From positions 1,364,001 through 1,428,000 of the forward strand of contig JAYQTM010000001.1 in assembly GCA_038147395.1 (NCBI GenBank): a stretch of DNA of 64,000 nucleotides. Reading direction: 5' to 3'. Position 1 is the first letter of the stretch. Each line of letters opens with the position of its first letter. This document shows, in pieces, positions 33,252 to 42,811 of this stretch. The translations under genes and the position numbers were made by a program. Under the pieces are notes generated by a model. The model did no database searches. It saw only the letters and a list, made by a program, of their open reading frames with translations, and was not told the DNA's origin. The DNA is from Eutrophovita brisbanensis (lineage in GTDB: Bacteria; Pseudomonadota; Gammaproteobacteria; Burkholderiales; Eutrophovitaceae).

Positions 33252-33836
33252 ATGTTCAATCTTCTTCCGAATGATGGCGCTGTTTTTTATCACTCTGGCT
33301 TCCTGAAAAGCGTTCAAGCGAGCGAATATTTTTCAACCATCAAGCAAGAAGTGCCTTGGCAACACGATGAGATAGCCATGTTCGGAAAGGTTATCACGAC
33401 CAAACGACAGGTCTCCTGGCATGCAGACAGTCCCGTGACGTACACATATTCCAAAATTCAAAAGACCGCTCGGCCGTGGACGCCACACTTGGCGCAAGTA
33501 AAACAAACGCTAGAGCGCCACACCGCATTGACCTTCAACTCTTGCCTACTCAATTTATACGCCGATGGCGGCGAGGGGATGGGTTGGCACAGCGACGACG
33601 AGCCAGAACTGGAACCATCTGGGCCGATCGCATCGATCTCGCTCGGAGCAGAAAGAAAATTTATTTTCCGACACAAAATCTCAAAACAACAAATCTCACT
33701 TCATCTCGAACATGGAAGTTTGCTGCTGATGACAGGAGTAACACAAAAGTACTGGCAGCACACGCTCCCAAAGGCGTCAAGAATAGTCGAACCTCGGATC
33801 AATCTGACGTTTAGACGAATCATCACGTCGCAATGA
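33252..33836 (+). CDS. AlkB-family 2-oxoglutarate/Fe(II) dioxygenase (ALKBH2/3-like)
   Basis: I prefer the ATG at 33252; a GTG at 33204 is possible. 194 residues: 'WHSDDEPEL' supplies the H-x-D pair, 'WQHTLPK' the distal His, and 'RINLTFRRI' the Arg pair that holds 2-oxoglutarate. 'VPWQHDEIAMFGK' and 'PRPR'-like 'ADSPVTYTYS' are in the expected places. The role is oxidative removal of alkyl groups from DNA or RNA bases. Confidence 0.92.
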   Translation: MFNLLPNDGAVFYHSGFLKSVQASEYFSTIKQEVPWQHDEIAMFGKVITTKRQVSWHADSPVTYTYSKIQKTARPWTPHLAQVKQTLERHTALTFNSCLLNLYADGGEGMGWHSDDEPELEPSGPIASISLGAERKFIFRHKISKQQISLHLEHGSLLLMTGVTQKYWQHTLPKASRIVEPRINLTFRRIITSQ

Positions 33837-33865
33837 CGAAAGATCGCCCTGGCGACACCTAACGC

Positions 33866-34276
33866 CTACCCGCCCGTATCTGCGTTGCAAATGTGATTGA
33901 ACCAAATCGACTCAACAGAGTTCGTGGTGATCATCTCCCAATGATTAGGGTCCACACTCACGTTGTATTGATCACCTAGACCCATCGATTGGTCGTACAT
34001 CGCTCCAGAGATGAGCCTGAAGCGATGATCAGCACAGAGAATCCCTACCGAAAATAAACGCGACAGAATTCCCATTTGATTCGACTTAAGGTCATATAAA
34101 ACAACCGCGACAGCTTCATCGCTCACGGTTGTCAGCGATTGACGATCGATGTACACATATTCCGCATTAGTTTCACCTACCTGGATCCAACTTGGCGTCG
34201 CTGAGAGTAGCGGCCTAGTGTCGATCATAGAGATCAGGAAAAATGCAATAGTCCAGATCCAGCGAATCCTCACCAT
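33866..34276 (-). CDS. Exported surface-adhesin-E-like protein, second member
   Basis: The ATG at 34276 begins a signal peptide ('WIWTIAFFLISMIDTRPLLS'). The mature part follows the adhesin-E pattern: 'SWIQVGETNAEYVYIDRQSLTTV', a central Cys ('GILCADHRF') and a C-terminal Cys ('IWFNHICN'). It follows the quinone reductase-like gene on the same strand. Distantly related to 24517-24900. Confidence 0.55.
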   Translation of the reverse strand: MVRIRWIWTIAFFLISMIDTRPLLSATPSWIQVGETNAEYVYIDRQSLTTVSDEAVAVVLYDLKSNQMGILSRLFSVGILCADHRFRLISGAMYDQSMGLGDQYNVSVDPNHWEMITTNSVESIWFNHICNADTGG

Positions 34277-34348
34277 AGATAGACTCGTGACGGAGCTCGA
34301 AAATCGACCGTAACTCAGACCAACAAAATTAAGGTGATGACCCATTAG

Positions 34349-35353
34349 TTAAAAATTCCTGTTGACTAAGATTGTCGACCCGACGGTCTGTCCACTCTCA
34401 AGCAGCTGATGCGCAAGAGGCGCCTCCTCAATCGGTAATTCTCTGACAATGTTGGGTTTGATCACTTTATTTTGAATTGCAGCAAAAACCGCCTCTCCCG
34501 ATGCGACCAAGTCTTGACGTTTGGCCACATAATGCATGATTGCAGGTCGGGTAATAAACAACGATCCTCGCCGCCCGAGGTCTTGGATGACATCAACCGG
34601 ATCGGGCGGGCCAGATACATGCCCGTATGCCGCGCACACACCAAGTGGCCTGAGGCAATCGAGTGATTGTGCCATGGTGTCTTTTCCTATGGCTTCATAA
34701 ACCACAGAGGCTCCCTCCCCCGCTGTCACATCCCTGACGACGTCCGCAAATGCTTGCTCGGATCGCACCACGGGGTAATCACACCCAGCAGCTCGAGCCA
34801 ATTCGGCTTTCTCGTGCGTACTGACTGTTCCTACAATCGTTGCACCAATTGAGCTTGCCCACTGACAGAGTAACAATCCCATAGCACCAGCTGCAGCGTG
34901 CACGACAATCGTATCTTGGGAAGTCACCTTGAACGTTCGATGGAGTAAATAATGCGCCGTCATCCCCTTCATCATGATTGACGCCGCTTCCTTGAGGGTG
35001 ACGGCCTCTGGCACTCGGAGTAATTTCTCTGCTGGATAATTGCGTCTTTCAGCATAACTACCCAAAGGCGGAATACCGTAAGCAACTCGATCACCAACTA
35101 GAAATTCAGAGACTTGTTCGCCAACTTTCTCGATGACCCCAGCCCCCTCGAAGCCAATCACACATGGAGGTGGCGGAACCTGCCACGGGTGCGATATCGC
35201 AGCACGATGATATGTATCTGCAGCATTAACACCTACTGCCTCATGCCTTAACTGGACCTCGTTCGGCTCAGGATCAGGTAACTCGAGCTCCTCCCAATTC
35301 ATGACGGATGGACCACCAAATTCCCGAATAATCTGTGCGCTAGTCACCGGCAT
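34349..35353 (-). CDS. Quinone oxidoreductase-like MDR protein
   Basis: 334 residues. GroES-like half with 'GVNAADTYHR' and 'IGFEGAGVIEKVG'; Rossmann half 'DTIVVHAAAGAMGLLLCQWASSIGATIVGTVSTHEK' with the NADPH-binding AAxGxxG motif. No zinc ligands, as in E. coli QorA. It begins 6 nt after the sulfatase-like gene ends, in an operon with it and the FAD monooxygenase. Confidence 0.9.
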   Translation of the reverse strand: MPVTSAQIIREFGGPSVMNWEELELPDPEPNEVQLRHEAVGVNAADTYHRAAISHPWQVPPPPCVIGFEGAGVIEKVGEQVSEFLVGDRVAYGIPPLGSYAERRNYPAEKLLRVPEAVTLKEAASIMMKGMTAHYLLHRTFKVTSQDTIVVHAAAGAMGLLLCQWASSIGATIVGTVSTHEKAELARAAGCDYPVVRSEQAFADVVRDVTAGEGASVVYEAIGKDTMAQSLDCLRPLGVCAAYGHVSGPPDPVDVIQDLGRRGSLFITRPAIMHYVAKRQDLVASGEAVFAAIQNKVIKPNIVRELPIEEAPLAHQLLESGQTVGSTILVNRNF

Positions 35354-35359
35354 AGTCAA

Positions 35360-36830
35360 TTACGGACGCGTTGGATTATCTCCCCAGATAATCGGGGTTT
35401 CATGGCTGCTGGGACGTTCAAGGTCGATCAGGTACAACGAGGTTGCCATTTCTTCGGATGCATCCATCAGAATCCTTTTCAACTTTGTCGCAATCTCTGG
35501 ATACTTTGAAATCACATTAATATCCTCAGAGGCATCGCCTCCGATATCAAACAGTTGTTCCTCCGGCGGAAAGGTACTCCGCCAGATATATTTCCAATTA
35601 CCGTCGAGAACCGCGCCACCAAACTCATTCACATTCAAAATGATGTGCTCTTTTCCACTCTGGCTTATTGTCGGTCACAATCGGAAGAATACTTTCACCA
35701 TCGAAAGAGATCGAATCAAAACCGTCTTCACCTGTTAATTGAGCCGCGTCAAGTATCGTCGCATACATATCGGTCACATGAGTTCTTTCGGTAGATATAT
35801 TTGGTTTGATTTTTTCTGGCCACGACAATAAGGCAGGCACGCGCAAACCACCCTCATAATACGAGCCACTCCCCGACCGAAATGGCCCATTATCGCTCGC
35901 GCTATAAAAAACGTCCCCATCACCGGTAAGATATTTGCGTTTGACGGCACCACCATTGTCACTATGAAAAATGACTAAGGTATTGTCAGACATCCCCGAG
36001 GTCGTCAACGCATCCATAATTTTTCCGACGCCATCATCCAGCTGACCGACCATTGCGAGATAAATCTTGTCCTCATCACGGGTTATTTTTTGCTCTTCAC
36101 TCACGAAAATATTAAACGAGAGGATTTCCTTCTCCGCTCGTTCGATGAGCGCTTTCGATGCTTGAATAGGGGCACTCGGTGCGGGAAAGCTCACCATCAA
36201 AAATAAAGGTTGATCTGAGTTGTGTTTTTCTATTAACTGAGCTGCTCGGGTCGCAACCAAATCGGTCGCGTAGCCCTCATCCGCGGCCGGTTTTTGCCCC
36301 AAAAACCAATCGGGTTGACCGGTAATATTGACTTTTTTTAAATGATCACCAATGGGTGTCAAATTCCCATAAAAATAGTCAAACCCCTTCCCCATCGGCA
36401 GATACTCCTCGCGAGTATGGCCAAGTAGCCAAGAGCCAAGATACGCAGTCTGATATCCCCCTGCTTTTAACCGGGCCCCCAAATAATGACCGGACTCCGG
36501 TAAACCATACCGGCTCCAAGGCAGTAAAGACATCATTTGAAAACCTAACCGATATGGGTACTGTCCAGAAAGTATCGCTGCCCTGGTGGCCGATGACGAG
36601 TGCATCGTATAAAAGCTCTCTAATCGAGCCCCATTTTTGGCAAGACGATCTATGTGCGGCGTTGACACGCGTCCCCCGTGAAACCCAACGTCTCGCCACC
36701 CCAAGTCATTTGCCAATATATAGACGACATTGGGTTGAGTGACACGAGTCGACGCCTCTTGCGCCATCACCAAAGTGGTGGCACTCAATAAAAGAAAAAC
36801 CAGCCAGACACGAGACAGAGACAACCTCAC
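35360..36830 (-). pseudogene. Sulfatase-fold protein (arylsulfatase B-like) lacking catalytic residues; one frame change
   Basis: A signal peptide, then an arylsulfatase B-like body. Positions that should be catalytic are changed: 'ANDLGWRD' (first Asp to Asn41), SSATR at 79-83 where C-x-P-x-R should be, GSWLLG (132-137) for GKWHLG, 'PAPSAP' (216-221) for the His, and 'PFRSGS' with Ser321 for the Lys. Only the DN pair in 'SDNGG' (291-292) is kept. The frame slips near 35637 at a run of four T; with three T the C-terminal 92 residues join ('NEFGGAVLDGNWKYIW'). The GTG start overlaps the FAD monooxygenase stop. Confidence 0.8.
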
Positions 36831-38104
36831 GTGAAGCTCTCCTTCGAGATAATCGGCGGCGCAGCATTCAACGTTTCTTTCGCAAAGCCAGCGGCTTTTT
36901 TGTATTTCTCCATAAATTCATCACGTTCCGGCTGAGTGATGATCTCGTTGATGTCTTCGAACACACCGCCACAACGCTCGTCTACGATGCTGAGTAAACC
37001 AAACGGACCCGAGCCGCGATTACGTAACACTAATTCCGAAATTGGACCGCACAGGGTTTCGTCATAATGCTTTAACGCCGGTTTCGAAATACCGTGTTTC
37101 AAAAATGAGGCAGCGAGCATGCGCGCATCCACAATTGCCTGGCTCGCACCATTCGAACCCGTGGGATACATAGCGTGCGCAGCATCCCCCAAGAGCGCCA
37201 CAGATCCATCGACCCAAGTCGCCACCGGATCGCGGTCAATCATGGCGTTTTCATAGACTTCTCCTGAGCCATTTAATAGCTCGGGAACATTCAGCCACTC
37301 ATAAGTCCAGTCGCGAAAATAATCAACGAACGATTTATCTTTAACCTGTTGAAACCAACCAACATTATCTCGCATTGACGGATCATCATAAGTAATCTCG
37401 GCAATCCAATTAATTTCAGCCATTCCGGTCACTGGGTCTGCTGGTGAAATAGGATAAATCACCATCCTTTGTCGATCAGCGCCCAAACCAAGAAACGACG
37501 CTCCAGTTCTCACTGGCTTTGCGATGGTCGTTCCTCGCCACATCAACGCCCCACCCCAATGAATAGGAGGCTGAGTGGGGTGCATCTTTGCTCGGACCTC
37601 GGAATGAATACCATCACACCCAATTAACAGGCTGTGTTTGGCTACGCGAACCTCGTCTTTTTCTTTGAGAACAACCTCAACGCCGTTGACATCAAGATTC
37701 GTGTAACCAATTACTTTGTGGCCAGTTTGAATACATTGATGGCCAGCCCTCTCGATCAGCTTCTCATACAACAGCATGTGAAATCGGCCACGATGGACCG
37801 CGAATTGAGGCCAGGTGTACCCCGCGAAGAGCCCGCGCGGCTCAGAATATATTTCACGACCATTAAGACCCACGAGTGCCCATTCCTCAACTGGGACACC
37901 AACGCTCTTCAAATCATCCTCAGAAAACCCGAGTTCAAAAAGTTCTCGCACCGCGTTGGGTTGCAGATTCACACCAACACCCAGAGGCCGCAACTCCGAG
38001 ACTGACTCGTAAATCGTGAAGTCAATTCCAACTTGATGCAGCGTGAGACCTAAGGCCAATCCTCCAATTCCACCGCCAGCAATCGCGATACTATCCGAAC
38101 TCAT
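36827..38104 (-). CDS. FAD-dependent aromatic monooxygenase-type protein
   Basis: 425 residues of the PHBH-like flavoprotein fold: 'IAGGGIGGLALGLTLHQVG' binds ADP, 'LLIGCDGIHSEVRAKM' is the DG motif, and 'SVALLGDAAHAMYPTGSNGASQAIVDA' is the GD motif. It resembles salicylate hydroxylase and related ring hydroxylases. It heads the operon with the sulfatase-like and quinone reductase-like genes. With the intradiol dioxygenase and tautomerases it suggests aromatic breakdown, although the genes are not one operon. Confidence 0.88.
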   Translation of the reverse strand: MSSDSIAIAGGGIGGLALGLTLHQVGIDFTIYESVSELRPLGVGVNLQPNAVRELFELGFSEDDLKSVGVPVEEWALVGLNGREIYSEPRGLFAGYTWPQFAVHRGRFHMLLYEKLIERAGHQCIQTGHKVIGYTNLDVNGVEVVLKEKDEVRVAKHSLLIGCDGIHSEVRAKMHPTQPPIHWGGALMWRGTTIAKPVRTGASFLGLGADRQRMVIYPISPADPVTGMAEINWIAEITYDDPSMRDNVGWFQQVKDKSFVDYFRDWTYEWLNVPELLNGSGEVYENAMIDRDPVATWVDGSVALLGDAAHAMYPTGSNGASQAIVDARMLAASFLKHGISKPALKHYDETLCGPISELVLRNRGSGPFGLLSIVDERCGGVFEDINEIITQPERDEFMEKYKKAAGFAKETLNAAPPIISKESFT

Positions 38105-38203
38105 CTACCCGTTCCTTGTTCACGATCCTCACCTGTTCACACATGTTTTTCATACTGCGTCTATTCTAAATAACATTAATATCAAAATCAGAGGCATCAC
38201 GAA

Positions 38204-39001
38204 GTGGAGACAAATCCTAAACCTGGTAGTCAACCCATTGATCTTTTCATGTTTCATGCTGCAGCCACCGGCCCCCGTAGTCTGGATACGCTCAGGAACC
38301 AACTAGATGATGGTCGATTGAACATAACCATTCCAAATTTGACGGCTCATCACAACATCACAACACCCCGAATTAAAACCCATTTAGTCGATATTTCTGC
38401 CCATCTCGAACTTCAAGATCTGAGTCAAACCATATTCTTTGGGCATTCGATGGGAGGCCTCACGGCACTCTCGATTGCAAACGAAATGAATAAAAAACAT
38501 AATCCGCCTCGAGCCGTTATCCTCTACGAGCCCATCCTGCATGGCGTGTTGGAACCGGACGTTGATTCGGATAAATCTGCGCTGGATTGGGATCGCCAAA
38601 TAGTTGAACAGATGCGGTCGGACTTCACAGCAGGAAATATTAAGTTAGGGTTATCCCGGTTCGTCTCGGCATGGAATGAGCAACAGTTTGACGATCTACC
38701 CGTTGCGGTACAAACAACGCTTCTAAAGGATGCGAAGAATTTGTTGGAAGACGTGATGGAGTTACCTCAAATAGCCCTGACGCTAAAGGATATCGAATCA
38801 ATTAACTCCCCAATCGTCTCAATCGTGGGAGAGAATTCCCCCGTATTTTGTCAACGCGTGGGCCACAATCTCATGAAAGCACAAAACACTACAGTGCATT
38901 CATTGATCGGATGTGGCCACATGGGACCGATTTATCGGCCGGAACTTATCTCTGCGTTCATACAGCCATTCATTAAAGAAGAAAAGAACCTGCCTCACTA
39001 A
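38204..39001 (+). CDS. Alpha/beta hydrolase
   Basis: 265 residues. Nucleophile elbow GHSMGG near residue 80, 'GENSPVF' at the acid region, and catalytic His in 'LIGCGHMGPIYRP' near the C-terminus. No signal peptide. The substrate cannot be predicted; the neighbours suggest a role in catabolism of small organic acids or esters. Confidence 0.85.
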   Translation: METNPKPGSQPIDLFMFHAAATGPRSLDTLRNQLDDGRLNITIPNLTAHHNITTPRIKTHLVDISAHLELQDLSQTIFFGHSMGGLTALSIANEMNKKHNPPRAVILYEPILHGVLEPDVDSDKSALDWDRQIVEQMRSDFTAGNIKLGLSRFVSAWNEQQFDDLPVAVQTTLLKDAKNLLEDVMELPQIALTLKDIESINSPIVSIVGENSPVFCQRVGHNLMKAQNTTVHSLIGCGHMGPIYRPELISAFIQPFIKEEKNLPH

Positions 39002-39016
39002 CCAAAAAATGATGGC

Positions 39017-39229
39017 CTACTGCTTGCCCTTCGTCTTTAATTGATAACCATTCCAAATAAAAAATAAACCACACACGCCAAGCGCAACACCCGCAACTAA
39101 AAAGAACAGCGAAGTTAAACCAGACGCGGTTCCGGACTTATATGTACCAACGAGCAAAAAAGATAACCCCAATAAGACACAACCCCACGATAATTGAAAG
39201 TTCGCTTTTTCACGATCAGAGGAAGACAT
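39017..39229 (-). CDS. Small membrane protein (70 aa)
   Basis: Two hydrophobic helices (about 13-28 and 38-62) with a short basic C-terminus ending KTKGKQ. No family was recognised. It is convergent with the hydrolase and 29 nt downstream of the YdhR-like gene, so probably co-transcribed with it. Confidence 0.55.
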   Translation of the reverse strand: MSSSDREKANFQLSWGCVLLGLSFLLVGTYKSGTASGLTSLFFLVAGVALGVCGLFFIWNGYQLKTKGKQ

Positions 39230-39258
39230 ACTAAATTCCTTTCACTACAGCAACCCAA

Positions 39259-39570
39259 TTAATCCTCGACAACAATCTCTTGTGTCACGTTATCGACAAC
39301 AACAGGGCTATCGAAAAAATGAATCATCGGATCAGAGTACCGCTCGGCTAGCCAAGCAACTCTCTCTTCATCAAACCAGGCTTTTGCATTCGCCATAGAG
39401 TCAAACAAGTAAATGCCTCCACCAACATGTCTCTCTTCGTCATAAAGGTAATTTTTTCGTATGAGCCCTGGGGTCGTTTGATACATTGACGCCGTTTCGA
39501 GGAATTTGCTCTTAAGATCTGAGCGTGATACCTCCTTAGACAATTTAAAATTCACACTCACAATAACCAT
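39259..39570 (-). CDS. YdhR-like monooxygenase-fold protein
   Basis: 103 residues of a dimeric ferredoxin-like barrel: 'TASMYQTTPGLIRKNYLYDEERHVGGGIYLFDSMANAKAWF' is characteristic of YdhR-like proteins (signature 'GL..K.w..d......GG.Y.F'). E. coli YdhR has been linked to aromatic metabolism, but the activity is not settled. It follows the SDR gene on the same strand. Confidence 0.8.
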   Translation of the reverse strand: MVIVSVNFKLSKEVSRSDLKSKFLETASMYQTTPGLIRKNYLYDEERHVGGGIYLFDSMANAKAWFDEERVAWLAERYSDPMIHFFDSPVVVDNVTQEIVVED

Positions 39571-39606
39571 TACAACCTCTCTTTATACCGGTTACGACAC
39601 TCAAAT

Positions 39607-40362
39607 TTAAAAGTTTTCAGACCATGGTCGCAAATCGAGCTCTAGGGTCCACGCGCTGCGGTGTTGCGTGTGTAACAACCAATACGAATCTGCGATGGCG
39701 TCAATATTGAGCATACCATCTGGACCTCGCTGCTCTTTCAATTGAGGCGCCCTTTTGTTCAGACGCTCTCCATCAATCCCCCCATCAATGACGATATGGC
39801 CAACATGAATATTTTGGGGACCAAATTCTCGAGAGAGGCTTTGCGCGAGGTTCCTAAGCCCGCCTTTCGCTGCGGCAAACGGTGAGAATTTCGCCTTACC
39901 ACGCAGGCTGGCTGAGGCTCCAGTAAACAGGAGCGTGCCTTGATTTCTTGCAATAAAACCAGGCAAAACAGCTTGAGACAACAAAAATGCGCCGAGAGTG
40001 TGCTCTCTCCAATGTGTCGTGAAGGATTCCTCAGAGACGTCTAAAAATGGCGACGGATTATTACTGCCAGCGTTATGAACAGCGACCCGCACCGGAGCCA
40101 CCTCCTCAGCGCAAGAAACGAAATGCCTCATATCCGCAGACTTCGTCACATCACCAACCACCATCGTGGACTGAGGCTGAATCGCTTGAATCTCAGCTAG
40201 CGTAATCTCAAGTTTCTCTTTCGAGCGGCCCGCAATCACAACCGCGTAACCCTCACGAGCAAATCGTCGCGCGATCGCTGCGCCAAGCCCGTTTGCAGAC
40301 CCAACGCCTGTCACGAGAAGGGACCCTACACTATCTTTCTCGACGCTCATATCGTATTCCAT
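39607..40362 (-). CDS. Short-chain dehydrogenase/reductase with Phe in place of the catalytic Tyr
   Basis: 251 residues with an 'VTGVGSANGLGAAIARRF' nucleotide-binding start and 'AVHNAGSNN' (NNAG-like). The catalytic segment reads 'SPFAAAKGGLRNLAQSL', so the Tyr of Y-x-x-x-K is Phe, a feature I recall from a subgroup of SDRs with unknown reactions. The C-terminal 'VGHIVIDGGIDGERLN' fits that subgroup. First gene of a small minus-strand operon with the YdhR-like protein. Confidence 0.82.
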   Translation of the reverse strand: MEYDMSVEKDSVGSLLVTGVGSANGLGAAIARRFAREGYAVVIAGRSKEKLEITLAEIQAIQPQSTMVVGDVTKSADMRHFVSCAEEVAPVRVAVHNAGSNNPSPFLDVSEESFTTHWREHTLGAFLLSQAVLPGFIARNQGTLLFTGASASLRGKAKFSPFAAAKGGLRNLAQSLSREFGPQNIHVGHIVIDGGIDGERLNKRAPQLKEQRGPDGMLNIDAIADSYWLLHTQHRSAWTLELDLRPWSENF

Positions 40363-40485
40363 ACCCTTTAAACTCTTCAGAAAGATTATTATTCATGAAA
40401 CAATCATCGCCTTCAATGTCTGATCGGAAGACATAATTTTCTTAAAAAAGCGAGGTATCATTGCGGTTTTTTCTCAAGGATTAAT

Positions 40486-41247
40486 TTGAGTACTAGTGAA
40501 GATAATTTCAGTCTGGTCGATGCCGCAGAAGGCCTAAACGAGATACGAAATAACCTTAAAAGAAATGGTTATGCGCTCATTAATCAAGTCGGGCTAATAC
40601 AGCTTTCAGGCGTATCGAAGGAGTCTCTAGGCGCCATTGAGCCCACTTGGAACGATCTACCAAATGACAGGTATTTGAAAGATGGCGGTCACTACCGGCG
40701 TCGAAGGCACGCGAGCTTCGTCCTCGATCAAAGTCAATTCACCCTGCACCCTCACCGAGCACACTGGCAGCCCGTTTCCTACAATGCGCTGCACGGAGGC
40801 TTGGAGCGTTGGTACGAACCCTTACAACAAAATGTAGCAAATTCACCGGCACTCACAAGCATCGCTTTGTGGTTATACGAAGTCGTCGCGCCGCTTTCCG
40901 CGCATAAAAAATGGTTTGGTGAGGCTCATCAATTTCGTATTGATACCACAGGCGGCATCGGCAGACCCACACCAGAAGGCGCACACCGTGATGGAGTAGA
41001 CTGGGTCGCAGTCATTCTCGTCAAAAGAAAAAACATCAAAGGCGGTGAAACAAGAGTGTTTGAGGCCGATGGACCGACGGGTTTTCGATTTCAAATGATG
41101 GAACCATGGACGGTCCTACTGATGGATGACAAAAGGGTCATTCACGAAACAACGCCAATTCAACCCACAACCGACGTTGGTTATCGAGATACCCTTGTTT
41201 TGACGTTAAGAGGAGACGGGTTTCTCGAAGAGAAAAGTCCTAATTAG
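40486..41247 (+). CDS. 2OG-Fe dioxygenase family protein (PF10014 type)
   Basis: 253 residues from a TTG with AAGGATT upstream. 'EGAHRDGVDWVAVILVKRKNIKGGETRVF' has the H-x-D pair, 'VIHETTPIQP' the distal His and 'GYRDTLVLTLR' the 2-oxoglutarate Arg. The family includes L-isoleucine 4-hydroxylase; here the amino-acid substrate is unknown. Confidence 0.85.
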   Translation: MSTSEDNFSLVDAAEGLNEIRNNLKRNGYALINQVGLIQLSGVSKESLGAIEPTWNDLPNDRYLKDGGHYRRRRHASFVLDQSQFTLHPHRAHWQPVSYNALHGGLERWYEPLQQNVANSPALTSIALWLYEVVAPLSAHKKWFGEAHQFRIDTTGGIGRPTPEGAHRDGVDWVAVILVKRKNIKGGETRVFEADGPTGFRFQMMEPWTVLLMDDKRVIHETTPIQPTTDVGYRDTLVLTLRGDGFLEEKSPN

Positions 41248-41281
41248 CGGCACTAAAGGCAAGCAGATATCTGCATCACTT

Positions 41282-41836
41282 TCAGTCGTCACATGCAGAA
41301 AAGGTAAACATCTTGCCAACTAAGGCATCAGGGATCGGTAAAGAGAAGACTCGATTGAGCGTCCATGATTGTCGAAAATCAAATATCTGATCGCCTGCAC
41401 CAATACTGGCTTTCCAATCAGTGACACGGCGAAAGCCTGCGACGTCATCCGGATTCCAAAGGAATCCTCCGATCACGTATTGCGAATCCTCACGCTGGAG
41501 GGTTTGAGTAAACGCGAAATCAACTCCATCAAAATGTACCCTGTAAGTTCGATAGCCAGACAACGTCAGCCGACCGGGGACCTCTGACATTTCAAGACAC
41601 GTATTTTTACCTTGCTCGTGCCAACAATCATAGGTCTCCATAATTGTTGCCACGGATTCACCATCACTTTCGATCAACTTTGTTCCCTGAGTGCAGTCGC
41701 GAGCCTGCGTGACCGACGTAGTCACCATCAAACAAATGACAGCGCTCACCAACGAACCCATAAATACAAACTTTGAAGTGCTCAAAAAAGAGGAAGTGGC
41801 AAAATTATCAAACCAATCAGTTAGCATCCGTATCAC
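41282..41836 (-). CDS. Exported protein of unknown function (184 aa)
   Basis: A hydrophobic signal (about 22-44, ending 'VTQARDC') precedes about 140 residues with five Cys, probably beta-rich ('LTLSGYRTYRVHFDGVDFAFTQTLQRE'). No family was recognised. The start overlaps the Sel1 gene by 20 nt, so they are co-transcribed. Confidence 0.6.
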   Translation of the reverse strand: MIRMLTDWFDNFATSSFLSTSKFVFMGSLVSAVICLMVTTSVTQARDCTQGTKLIESDGESVATIMETYDCWHEQGKNTCLEMSEVPGRLTLSGYRTYRVHFDGVDFAFTQTLQREDSQYVIGGFLWNPDDVAGFRRVTDWKASIGAGDQIFDFRQSWTLNRVFSLPIPDALVGKMFTFSACDD

Positions 41837-42416
41837 TTAATTTTTTAGCTTCCAGCAACTGCAGCTCAGTCATTTGGCTCTCAAGCAACTGAATCATTTC
41901 GGCCGCATCGGTCTCCCCCGCATGAAGTGCCCTTGAAAACCACACGTAGGCATTCACAAAACTGTGTCCTTCGTTTCGATTAGGTCCTTGATAGTACCAC
42001 TGACCAAGCTCATACAATGCGCCAGCGTGATTGTGTTTTACCGCTCTTTTGCACCAATAAAAAGACTCAAGAGTATCAACGTCAATACCAAGACCATCTC
42101 GATACATGAGACATAGCCAATATTGTGACTTGACGTGTCCTCGTTGCGCAGCTCGGGTGTACCAGTCCACCGCACGGCTCGCATCACGCTCAACTCCCTT
42201 ACCGTCGTGATACATAACTGCCAAACAGTACTGCGCCAGCGTGTCACCCCCACGAGCGAACTCTTCTAGCGTTTCAACCTCAAGTCTCTGGTCATCACCA
42301 AAACGACTGGAGCACTCGTCGTAATCGTCTTGAGCTTGGCATAACAAGCTCGCACATAAACCGACTGCCGCAATCACAAACCGCATCTTTCGTAGGCCTC
42401 TAAAACAATAGAGCAA
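41817..42416 (-). CDS. Exported Sel1-repeat protein, second member
   Basis: 199 residues: a signal peptide ('VIAAVGLCASLLCQAQ') and three to four Sel1 repeats ('DTLAQYCLAVMYHDGKGVERDASRAVDWYTRAAQRG' type). A scaffold or interaction role is likely. In an operon with the exported protein downstream. Confidence 0.87.
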   Translation of the reverse strand: MLYCFRGLRKMRFVIAAVGLCASLLCQAQDDYDECSSRFGDDQRLEVETLEEFARGGDTLAQYCLAVMYHDGKGVERDASRAVDWYTRAAQRGHVKSQYWLCLMYRDGLGIDVDTLESFYWCKRAVKHNHAGALYELGQWYYQGPNRNEGHSFVNAYVWFSRALHAGETDAAEMIQLLESQMTELQLLEAKKLSDTDAN

Positions 42417-42509
42417 TTCGGATTAGTACAAGACATATGAGTTCCACTGAAATAATTCAAATCAAAGTCCTTGAAGCTTAGACTTAAATCCACAGCTACC
42501 CCTAAATAA

Positions 42510-42776
42510 ATGAACCAATTCCCTCAAAAAGATACGAAGAGACGTATGCCCAGTAAAAAGGACAAGAAAAGAACCGCCCTGTCGCAGGGGGACGTCAGTG
42601 ACATTATTGCAATGGCACTTTCCGACCACGCCTCTTTCAACCACATTCAACATATATACGGTTTGTCGCAAGACGAGGTAAAGACACTGATGAGGACTCA
42701 GTTGAAACGTGGCTCGTATGAAGCGTGGCGTCGTCGTGTACGAGTGTTCTCAGATAGACGAGCGCATTACAAGTAG
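42510..42776 (+). CDS. TIGR03643 / DUF2805 family protein
   Basis: 88 residues. The C-terminal 55 match the family as I remember it: 'SDIIAMALSDHASFNHIQHIYGLSQDEVKTLMRTQLKRGSYEAWRRRVR'. The basic, helix-turn-helix-like sequence suggests nucleic-acid contact, but no function is known. Confidence 0.85.
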   Translation: MNQFPQKDTKRRMPSKKDKKRTALSQGDVSDIIAMALSDHASFNHIQHIYGLSQDEVKTLMRTQLKRGSYEAWRRRVRVFSDRRAHYK

Positions 42777-42811
42777 CAGCCAGGCGCACCCAGGGCAAGC
42801 ACTTTTAGCCT

